Shown: positions 1 through 4,601 of the stretch, one piece after another
Position numbering within the stretch: position 1 is the first letter of the stretch
How the letters are laid out: each line of letters begins with the position of its first letter
Origin: Hungatella sp. UBA3147
Lineage (GTDB): Bacteria > Bacillota > Clostridia > Lachnospirales > Lachnospiraceae
Direction of reading: 5' to 3'
Assembly (NCBI GenBank): GCA_002365025.1
Contig: DEYX01000098.1
Coordinates: 1-9,086, forward strand
DNA length: 9,086 nucleotides
The notes under the pieces: generated by a model
The model's input: only the letters and a program-made list of their open reading frames with translations
Told to the model about the DNA's origin: nothing
Databases searched by the model: none
Position numbers and translations under genes: made by a program

Positions 1-74
1 GGATCGGTGATGTGATCCTGCCTGATGTGGCAGGAACAGGAGTAGATATCGTAGCGACGAAAGAGTGTAGATGA
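1..74 (+). CDS. C-terminal end of a DUF1667-like protein (partial)
   Basis: An open frame runs in from the left edge (codons in phase with base 3) and stops at TGA 72-74. It gives about 23 residues, IGDVILPDVAGTGVDIVATK followed by ECR. The GDV...GTGVD(I/V)VAT pattern resembles what I recall of the C-terminus of DUF1667 (CxxC-motif) proteins, small partners of the FAD-dependent oxidoreductases encoded in anaerobic glycerol operons with glpK. The dhaKLM genes just downstream fit that reading, since both sets act on three-carbon polyols. With only the tail visible, the CxxC motif cannot be checked, so the family call rests on a short match and on context. Confidence 0.5.
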   Translation, partial: IGDVILPDVAGTGVDIVATKECR

Positions 75-133
75 CAGTGGGCCTTTTTGAGGTTCTGTGT
101 TGCTGTGAATGATTAGTCGAAGGAGGACTTTCT

Positions 134-337
134 ATGAAGATTAAGAAAATGGATATCAACAATATGAACGGATTAACTGAAGATGAAGATACAACCTGCG
201 GCTTGAATGACATGAATTGTCTTGGAGAAGAAGACGATACAACCTGCGGTATCAATGATATGAACTGCTTAGAGGATGAAGAAGAGGATAAAACTTGTGG
301 CTTAAATGATATGAATTGTTTGGGTGAAGATGAATAA
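134..337 (+). CDS. Small acidic repetitive six-cysteine peptide, candidate RiPP precursor
   Basis: The product is 67 aa, starting at an ATG preceded by an AGGAGGA ribosome binding site at 122-128. After a short basic start (MKIKK) it is built from near-identical units. Units starting at residues 22, 38 and 55 read CG(L/I)NDMNCL followed by an acidic spacer (GEEDDTT, EDEEEDKT, GEDE). A degenerate unit at residues 6-21 has the same length but no cysteine. The cysteines are at 22, 29, 38, 45, 55 and 62, and each is followed four residues later by Asp or Glu (D26, E33, D42, E49, D59, D66). There is no signal peptide or membrane segment. I do not recognise a named family. Its strong ribosome binding site and in-frame repeats argue it is translated. 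Possible roles are a precursor for thioether or ester crosslinking, or a metal-binding peptide; both are inference. It sits between glycerol-type and dihydroxyacetone kinase genes, with no modifying enzyme in the window. Confidence 0.75.
   Translation: MKIKKMDINNMNGLTEDEDTTCGLNDMNCLGEEDDTTCGINDMNCLEDEEEDKTCGLNDMNCLGEDE
149..334 (+). repeat. In-frame tandem repeat, four units of 48/48/51/39 nt
   Basis: The units lie at 149-196, 197-244, 245-295 and 296-334. The last three encode CG(L/I)NDMNCL plus an acidic linker. The first encodes MDINNMNGL plus TEDEDTT, the same frame and length but with both cysteine positions replaced (Met and Gly). The units differ at many third codon positions (for example tgcggcttgaat, tgcggtatcaat, tgtggcttaaat), so the protein repeat has been kept while synonymous sites drifted. 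This suggests selection on the peptide rather than a recent DNA duplication. Confidence 0.85.
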
Positions 338-355
338 ATTCATAATATAATGAAT
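338..355 (+). promoter_or_regulatory. Inverted repeat containing a TATAAT box upstream of dhaK
   Basis: ATTCAT (338-343) and ATGAAT (350-355) form a perfect 6-bp inverted repeat around AATATA. A consensus -10 hexamer TATAAT sits at 346-351. No good -35 is found at 16-18 bp upstream; TTGGGT at 320-325 is 20 bp away. It could be an internal promoter with an operator for the dha genes, or chance in an AT-rich gap. Confidence 0.3.
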
Positions 356-372
356 GGACAAGGGGGTTCTCA

Positions 373-1359
373 ATGAAAAAATTTATAAACGATACGGCAT
401 TGGTGGAAGAACAGATGATTTTAGGGATGGTGAAGGCTTATCCCCGGCATTTGAAAAAGCTGGATTGCGGTAATGTTGTTGTGCGGGCAGAGAAGAAAGA
501 GGGGAAGGTAGCTTTAATCAGCGGCGGCGGAAGCGGACACGAACCGGCTCATGGGGGTTTCGTCGGAACCGGAATGCTGGATGCCGCAGTTGCGGGTCCG
601 GTCTTTACCTCCCCGACTCCGGATCAGATCTATGAGGGCATTAAAGCGGTCGCTACGGATGCTGGTGTGCTTATGATCGTAAAGAATTACACCGGTGATG
701 TCATGAACTTTGAGATGGCCGCAGAGATGGCGGAGATGGAAGGCATCACCGTGAAGCATGTTGTCACGAATGATGATGTGGCAGTAAAGGACAGTCTTTA
801 TACGATCGGCCGCAGAGGAGTGGCAGGGACAGTCTTTGTGCATAAAATAGCAGGTGCTATGGCCGAGACTGGTGCAGATCTTGATAAGGTGCAGGCAACT
901 GCGCAAAAAGTAATTGATAATGTAAGAACGATGGGAGCAGCGATTGAACCTTGTACGGTACCGGCAGCGGGGAAACCGGGATTTACCCTTTCCGATGATG
1001 AAATGGAAATCGGAATCGGTATCCACGGAGAGCCGGGTACCCATAGAGAGCCGGTTAAAAAGGCGGATGAGATCGTTGATATGCTGCTGAGCCAGATTCT
1101 TGAAGATATCGATTATGCAGGCAGCGAAGTAGCGGTTATGATTAATGGCGCCGGCGGAACTCCGCTGATGGAGCTATATATCATTAACAATCGGGTTTCT
1201 GATGTTCTGGCAGAAAAAGGTATACGGATACATAAAACCTTTGTCGGAGAATATATGACCTCCATCGAAATGCAGGGCTTTTCAATCTCCCTTCTTCGTC
1301 TGGATGATGAAATGAAGCAGCTTTTAGATGCGGCCGCAGATACGCCTGCTTGGAAATAA
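373..1359 (+). CDS. dhaK: Dihydroxyacetone kinase subunit DhaK (substrate-binding)
   Basis: The product is 328 aa, slightly shorter than the E. coli protein (about 356 aa), with an AGGGGG ribosome binding site at 361-366. DhaK binds dihydroxyacetone covalently as a hemiaminal on a histidine and presents it to DhaL-ATP for phosphorylation to dihydroxyacetone phosphate in the cytoplasm. The known key residues fall at the E. coli numbers: His56 in GGGSGHEP (51-58), Asp109 in KNYTGD (104-109), and His218 in GIGIHGEPG (214-222). The N-terminal domain also shows AGPVFTSPTPDQI near residues 74-86, and the C-terminal domain shows INGAGGTPLMELY near 257-269. It begins a dhaK-dhaL-dhaM set in the order expected for a PEP-dependent kinase. 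The gap to dhaL is 81 bp and carries a hairpin. Nothing suggests it is inactive. Confidence 0.97.
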   Translation: MKKFINDTALVEEQMILGMVKAYPRHLKKLDCGNVVVRAEKKEGKVALISGGGSGHEPAHGGFVGTGMLDAAVAGPVFTSPTPDQIYEGIKAVATDAGVLMIVKNYTGDVMNFEMAAEMAEMEGITVKHVVTNDDVAVKDSLYTIGRRGVAGTVFVHKIAGAMAETGADLDKVQATAQKVIDNVRTMGAAIEPCTVPAAGKPGFTLSDDEMEIGIGIHGEPGTHREPVKKADEIVDMLLSQILEDIDYAGSEVAVMINGAGGTPLMELYIINNRVSDVLAEKGIRIHKTFVGEYMTSIEMQGFSISLLRLDDEMKQLLDAAADTPAWK

Positions 1360-1380
1360 AGGGATATTTTGTATTTTTTC

Positions 1381-1403
1381 AGTCCCCGCTTATTGCGGGG
1401 ACT
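1381..1403 (+). promoter_or_regulatory. Strong hairpin between dhaK and dhaL
   Basis: AGTCCCCGC (1381-1389) and GCGGGGACT (1395-1403) form a perfect 9-bp stem with a TTATT loop. It is followed only by TTTATC, a weak T-tract, so full termination is doubtful. In operons such hairpins act as partial terminators or as 3' stabilisers of a processed upstream message. Here it could set dhaK expression above dhaL and dhaM; that is inference. Confidence 0.6.
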
Positions 1404-1440
1404 TTATCAATGTAAATATGGATCAGAAAGGTGGATTGCC

Positions 1441-2067
1441 ATGGCAGACAGTAAAAAGGTATTAGAAATCATAAAAGCAATCAGTTTAAAAATGGAAGAA
1501 CAAAAGGATTATCTTACGGAACTGGACCAGCCGATTGGAGACAGTGATCACGGAATTAACCTGGCCCGTGGTTTTGCTGCGGTAAATGAAAAGCTAACCG
1601 GTCTGGAAGGCAAGGATATCGGGACCATATTAAAGACAGTAGGTATGACGCTTGTTTCTACTGTCGGCGGGGCTTCTGGTCCGTTATACGGATCTGCTTT
1701 CATGAAGGCTGGACAGGCCATGGCTGGAAAGGAAGATGTGGACATCACCGATTTTTTAACGGTCATAAAGACTGCCATCGAAGCAGTAGAACAGCGTGGC
1801 AAGGCAGTGGTGGAGGAGGCGACCATGTTAGATGCTATGGTGCCGTCCTATCAGGCCATGGATCAGGCTGCCAAGGAAGGGAAAACAGTTGGGGAAGTTC
1901 TTAACGCAGGAGTCAAGGCAGCATGGTCAGGAATGGAGCATACAAAGGATCTGATTGCCACCAAAGGCCGGGCCAGTTATGTGGGTGAACGGGGTCTGGG
2001 GCATCAGGACCCGGGGGCTACGTCTTATTCTTTTATGCTGGAAGTGATTTCTAAAGTGGCAGGCTGA
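1441..2067 (+). CDS. dhaL: Dihydroxyacetone kinase subunit DhaL (ADP-binding)
   Basis: The product is 208 aa, the usual family length (about 210). I chose ATG 1441 because AAAGGTGG at 1427-1434 precedes it at 6 bp. An in-frame TTG at 1369 would add 24 unlikely residues encoded through the intergenic hairpin. DhaL keeps ADP/ATP tightly bound through two Mg ions and transfers phosphate from DhaM to the substrate on DhaK. The Mg-coordinating aspartates are visible as Asp29, Asp34 and Asp36 in LDQPIGDSDHG (28-38), one residue off E. coli D30/D35/D37. GGASGPLYGSAFM near 76-88 is the conserved nucleotide-binding helix start, and GERGLGHQDPGATS (182-195) is the usual C-terminal signature. The dhaM start lies 17 bp downstream, so the two are surely co-transcribed. 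Confidence 0.96.
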   Translation: MADSKKVLEIIKAISLKMEEQKDYLTELDQPIGDSDHGINLARGFAAVNEKLTGLEGKDIGTILKTVGMTLVSTVGGASGPLYGSAFMKAGQAMAGKEDVDITDFLTVIKTAIEAVEQRGKAVVEEATMLDAMVPSYQAMDQAAKEGKTVGEVLNAGVKAAWSGMEHTKDLIATKGRASYVGERGLGHQDPGATSYSFMLEVISKVAG

Positions 2068-2084
2068 AGGGAGGTGTATCATTG

Positions 2085-2465
2085 ATGGTTGGATTAGTCA
2101 TCGTATCTCACAGTGATTCGCTGGCAAAAAGTGTTGTGGAACTGACAAAAATCATGGCGTCCAATGCGCAGATTGCCCCTGCAGGCGGGCTCGAAGACGG
2201 AAGTTTTGGCACCAGCTTTGAGAAAATCCAGGCTGCGATTGAATCTGTTTATACCGACGACGGAGTGTTGGTGCTTATGGATATGGGCAGTGCCGTCATG
2301 ACCACTGAGATGGTAATCGAAATGCTGGAGGACAAAAAGGTGGAAATGGTAGATTGCCCATTAGTGGAGGGCGCGGTTGTAGCCTCCATAGATGCGGCTG
2401 CCGGAATGGATTTTGAAACGATTAAGGGAGATCTTGCGAAAGTAGGAGGGACCAGGAAGTTTTAA
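2085..2465 (+). CDS. dhaM: PTS-dependent dihydroxyacetone kinase phosphotransfer subunit DhaM (EIIA only)
   Basis: The product is 126 aa. DhaM takes phosphate from HPr and rephosphorylates ADP bound to DhaL, so the kinase runs on PEP instead of free ATP. The phosphorylatable histidine is His9 in GLVIVSHSDSL (3-13), the same number as in E. coli if ATG 2085 is the start. A TTG at 2082 would add one residue, and both fit the GGGAGG site at 2069-2074. Only the EIIA (mannose-type) domain is present. The HPr and EI-like domains fused in the E. coli protein (472 aa) are absent, as in other Firmicutes, so the general PTS proteins encoded elsewhere must supply phosphate. MDMGSAVMTTEM near 64-75 is typical of the family. 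It is the last gene of the dha set and is followed by a terminator. Confidence 0.95.
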   Translation: MVGLVIVSHSDSLAKSVVELTKIMASNAQIAPAGGLEDGSFGTSFEKIQAAIESVYTDDGVLVLMDMGSAVMTTEMVIEMLEDKKVEMVDCPLVEGAVVASIDAAAGMDFETIKGDLAKVGGTRKF

Positions 2466-2477
2466 ATATTCAATAAG

Positions 2478-2521
2478 AGAGCTATGAACAACCGTAAAAA
2501 ATGGTAACATAGCTCTTTTTG
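2478..2521 (+). terminator. Intrinsic terminator after dhaM
   Basis: AGAGCTATG (2478-2486) pairs perfectly with CATAGCTCT (2508-2516) over 9 bp. The inner ACC/GGT bases can extend the fold, and a T-run ends at 2520. It closes the dha transcript 12 bp after the stop codon. Confidence 0.85.
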
Positions 2522-2585
2522 TATGATCAATGTTTGATAAAGTAATCTAAAACCAAGGACTCACGGAAAGGGGAGGCTGAAATAT

Positions 2586-3416
2586 ATGAAACGGCAATTC
2601 GATAAGCAGGTGAAGCAGATAAAAAAAGAAGAAAATAAATTGCTTAACAAAAAGGAAAATCCATTATTAAAAGCTTCCATAGAGCCTGTTGCTGATAAAA
2701 TTCAAAGTTATATACCAAACAAACTAAAAACCGCCCTGGAGACGGCATTCTATAAAGGCTTCCGGCTGGTTTTTGAAAAAGGATATATTTATATAGAGAA
2801 AACTTATGATAAAGATAAGATACAGTTGGAATATGATTTAAATAATTATGCCATTGACAAAGTAACCAAAAGAAAATATTTGAAACGTCTGGACCGGCAT
2901 TCCAAGCAATCCCAGATGTTTAATTCTTCCATTTCTGTACTGGAAGGAGGAGTTTTGGGGGCATTAGGAATCGGCTTGCCAGATATCCCGCTTTTTTTAT
3001 CCCTGGTCATGAAATCTGTTTATGAAATTGCTTTAAGTTATGGATATCATTATGAAGCAGAGGAAGAAAAAGCTTATATCCTGCTTTTGATCTGTACTGC
3101 AATGTCGAAACAGGAGCAGCAGAAAGAATTCTATCAAAGACTTGAAAAACTAGGCGAGGACATTGATGATAAGATAATTCCGGAAATTGATCTGGAAGAA
3201 CTTATAAAAACCACAGCAGGAATCCTATCGGAGTCGTTATTAGTCGCAAAATTCTTACAGGGGATCCCATTGGTAGGAGCGGTGGGGGGCTTTGTAAATT
3301 ATAACATCATTCGTAAGATCAGCAAATTTGCCGGTGTGAAATATAAAAAGAGATATTATATGAATAAACAAAAACAAGCGGGACACGGAAGAATATTCGG
3401 TGAAAGCCGGGGATAA
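2586..3416 (+). CDS. EcsC family protein
   Basis: The product is 276 aa, with GGAGG at 2572-2576 in front of the start. It matches the EcsC family by the central GG(V)LGALGIGLPDIPLFLSL stretch (about 121-140) leading into SVYEIALSYGYHY (144-156) and an acidic EAEEEKAY segment. A second glycine-rich hydrophobic hairpin, GIPLVGAVGGFVNYN, lies near 226-240. The N-terminal 25 residues and the C-terminus are lysine-rich. The two hydrophobic Gly segments look membrane-associating, but no cleavable signal is seen. EcsC was named from the Bacillus ecs ABC transporter operon, yet no ecsA or ecsB is nearby, and the molecular role of this family is not established to my knowledge. It lies between two terminated units, with 120 bp upstream and the rpiR promoter directly after it, so it is probably monocistronic. 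It is more AT-rich than the dha genes. Confidence 0.85.
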   Translation: MKRQFDKQVKQIKKEENKLLNKKENPLLKASIEPVADKIQSYIPNKLKTALETAFYKGFRLVFEKGYIYIEKTYDKDKIQLEYDLNNYAIDKVTKRKYLKRLDRHSKQSQMFNSSISVLEGGVLGALGIGLPDIPLFLSLVMKSVYEIALSYGYHYEAEEEKAYILLLICTAMSKQEQQKEFYQRLEKLGEDIDDKIIPEIDLEELIKTTAGILSESLLVAKFLQGIPLVGAVGGFVNYNIIRKISKFAGVKYKKRYYMNKQKQAGHGRIFGESRG

Positions 3417-3421
3417 AGAAG

Positions 3422-3449
3422 TTGACAAATCTGGAATATACAATATACT
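3422..3449 (+). promoter_or_regulatory. Sigma-A type promoter for the RpiR regulator
   Basis: A perfect -35 TTGACA (3422-3427) is separated by 16 bp from a -10 TATACT (3444-3449). It starts just 5 bp after the EcsC-gene stop codon and would give a leader of about 40 nt ahead of the regulator start at 3495. Confidence 0.8.
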
Positions 3450-3457
3450 TACTATAA

Positions 3458-3475
3458 AAGAAATATAGATTTCTT
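3458..3475 (+). promoter_or_regulatory. Palindrome at the expected transcription start of rpiR, possible operator
   Basis: AAGAAAT (3458-3464) and ATTTCTT (3469-3475) form a perfect 7-bp inverted repeat around ATAG. It begins 9 bp after the -10 box, where a bound repressor would block initiation. RpiR-family proteins are dimers that bind palindromes and often autoregulate, so this is a plausible self-operator. No second clear copy was found upstream of the PTS operon, only looser repeats. Confidence 0.4.
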
Positions 3476-3494
3476 GCATTGGGGATGATGATGG

Positions 3495-4310
3495 ATGTAT
3501 ATTGTAGCTTATCGTTTATTAAATTTACTGAATGACTGTGAGTTTGGTTCTACGGATGCGCATATCGCGAAAAATCTGCTGGATATGATATACGAGGTCG
3601 AATTTATGCCGATTGACCAGGTCGCGGCAAAATGCCACATTTCCAAGTCAACACTTTCTAAATTTATAAAACGCCTTGGTTTTGAGGATTACAAAGAGTT
3701 TAGGGATAATGTGAGGAATGAGAAGAATAGAAGCAGATATACCGGAAGCGAACAAAAATTTTCGATGATTGAGTTTATTGAAACACAAGGAATTGAACGA
3801 TATTTGAATGTCCTTTCTGTTGATATTAAGAATTTTCTGTCTGGAATTAATATGGAGCAGATTCAAAAACTGGCAGAAGCAATTTACGATTATGATAAAA
3901 TTGCTGCATTCGGAGCCGTTTATTCGGAAACGGTTGCTATGGATTTTATGTATATGCTTGCTGAGGAGTGGAAATATATAAAAACAAATCTCTTTGATAC
4001 TAAGCAGGAACAATTTATTAATCAGGCGGATGAGGATACTCTGATTATTATATTCTCTAATTCGGGACAGTACATCTATCGGGATGGGCTGAAAGCTTTG
4101 AATTCATCTAAATTATTTATTAAAAAAACCAAGGGCCGGATAGCACTTATTACTTCGAACAAAGAGGCTGCATATGACCCCTGTATCACTTACCCCGTCT
4201 TATATCACTTAACCACGGATGTGCAGAATCATCTGATTGTTGAACGTATCGTCGTGAATCTGATTGTTGACAGCTACAGAAAAATCAGGAAAGAGAAAAA
4301 AGGAAAATAG
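3495..4310 (+). CDS. MurR/RpiR family transcriptional regulator (HTH plus SIS)
   Basis: The product is 271 aa, the usual family size. The N-terminal helix-turn-helix is at about 38-62 (MPIDQVAAKCHISKSTLSKF then IKRLGF), followed by the typical GF.DYKEFR linker. A sugar-phosphate-sensing SIS domain spans roughly 130-260: YDYDKIAAFGAVYSETVAMD (131-150) is the first SIS loop and IIIFSNSGQYIYRD (184-197) the second. The first loop reads FGAVYS instead of the commoner G.G.S pattern, so the ligand pocket is somewhat diverged. A TGA at 3489-3491 blocks any upstream extension in frame, and GGGG at 3481-3484 is a modest ribosome binding site. It has its own promoter and terminator and directly precedes a mannose-family PTS operon on the same strand. 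It most likely controls that operon in response to the imported sugar phosphate. Confidence 0.9.
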   Translation: MYIVAYRLLNLLNDCEFGSTDAHIAKNLLDMIYEVEFMPIDQVAAKCHISKSTLSKFIKRLGFEDYKEFRDNVRNEKNRSRYTGSEQKFSMIEFIETQGIERYLNVLSVDIKNFLSGINMEQIQKLAEAIYDYDKIAAFGAVYSETVAMDFMYMLAEEWKYIKTNLFDTKQEQFINQADEDTLIIIFSNSGQYIYRDGLKALNSSKLFIKKTKGRIALITSNKEAAYDPCITYPVLYHLTTDVQNHLIVERIVVNLIVDSYRKIRKEKKGK

Positions 4311-4326
4311 ATTAACCGATAAAAGA

Positions 4327-4354
4327 CAGACTTTCATGAAGAGTCTGTTTTTTT
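4327..4354 (+). terminator. Intrinsic terminator after rpiR
   Basis: CAGACT (4327-4332) pairs with AGTCTG (4342-4347), extendable by two pairs, and is followed by seven T (4348-4354). It lies 17 bp after the regulator stop and separates regulator and PTS transcripts. Confidence 0.9.
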
Positions 4355-4423
4355 GTTAAAAATAACTAAATTTTGTTTGAATAATTAAGGTGAAGTTGCT
4401 AAAAAAGTTTCCAAAAAGCGAAA

Positions 4424-4439
4424 TTCAAAGATTTTTGAA
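4424..4439 (+). promoter_or_regulatory. Inverted repeat upstream of PTS operon, possible regulator site
   Basis: TTCAAA (4424-4429) and TTTGAA (4434-4439) are separated by GATT. The repeat lies just upstream of the first TATAAT at 4451. It shares GAAAT and GATTT elements with the palindrome in front of rpiR, but the two are not the same motif. It is a candidate RpiR site only by position. Confidence 0.3.
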
Positions 4440-4514
4440 ATGATTTTATTTATAATGAGTTGCAAGCTGTTATGTATAATAAGTTGTTAAATTTAGTCAT
4501 GAAAGGAGTTAGAG

Positions 4515-4535
4515 ATGTACGAGGGCTATAAATAG
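4515..4535 (+). CDS. Six-codon leader ORF (MYEGYK)
   Basis: ATG at 4515 is preceded by AAAGGAG (4502-4508) with a 6-nt spacer, as good as any ribosome binding site in the window, and TAG follows after six codons. The last codons overlap a small hairpin, GGCTAT (4524-4529) with ATAGCC (4532-4537). It is followed 66 bp later by the EIIAB start, so it would sit in the 5' leader of the PTS mRNA. It could be a translated leader peptide, a ribosome-loading site or a remnant of a lost gene start. There is no sequence recognition to support a function. Confidence 0.35.
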   Translation: MYEGYK

Positions 4536-4578
4536 CCGTAGAATTATGGGGAGGGTGAGATTGCCAATAAAAAGATAG

Positions 4579-4592
4579 TGAAAACGTTAGGA
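4579..4592 (+). promoter_or_regulatory. cre-like site overlapping the EIIAB ribosome binding site
   Basis: TGAAAACGTTAGGA matches the commonly quoted catabolite-responsive consensus TGWAANCGNTNWCA except at two positions near its right end. It overlaps the AGGAGG of the EIIAB gene. CcpA control of a PTS operon would be ordinary in Firmicutes, but the right half-site is weak. Confidence 0.3.
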
Positions 4593-4601
4593 GGAAGGGT
4601 T

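Larger units (their letters stand above)
4355..4601 (+). promoter_or_regulatory. AT-rich leader and control region of the PTS operon
   Basis: This 247-bp gap between the rpiR terminator and the EIIAB start holds several signals. A perfect 6-bp inverted repeat TTCAAA/TTTGAA lies at 4424-4439. Two consensus -10 hexamers TATAAT lie at 4451-4456 and 4475-4480, neither with a recognisable -35 at 16-18 bp, which would fit an activated promoter. A six-codon ORF with a hairpin follows at 4515-4537, then a cre-like element at 4579-4592. The -12/-24 spacing of sigma-54 promoters is not met. Confidence 0.5.

Noticed and set aside
75..133. Terminator or promoter in front of the peptide gene (GGGCC followed by five T)
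   Set aside because: No pairing stem precedes the T-run, and no -35/-10 pair with acceptable spacing is visible.
149..334. EF-hand or dockerin-like calcium motif in the repeat peptide (DINNMNGLTEDED)
   Set aside because: The Asp/Asn/Gly spacing does not match the 12-residue loop, and the later units lose the leading Asp and the Gly position, so a calcium loop is not supported.
197..334. CRISPR-like spaced repeat
   Set aside because: The units are in frame, differ mostly at third codon positions and lack unique spacers of fixed length; this is a coding repeat.
514..1044. Long open frame of 176 codons on the minus strand
   Set aside because: It lies wholly inside dhaK, whose residues and start are well supported; the antisense translation shows no family features and is a shadow of codon bias. 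The same applies to the other antisense frames inside the PTS, rpiR and cutC genes.
1369..1440. Upstream TTG start extending DhaL by 24 residues
   Set aside because: The extension runs through the dhaK-dhaL hairpin and lacks a ribosome site, while ATG 1441 has a good one and gives the usual family length.
4441..4470. Sigma-54 promoter around TTGCA at 4460
   Set aside because: No GG is found at the required -24 position, and no sigma-54 activator gene is in the window.
4546..4578. Second mini-ORF (ATG 4546, ten codons) in the PTS leader
   Set aside because: It has no ribosome binding site upstream and no recognisable content, so it is likely chance.
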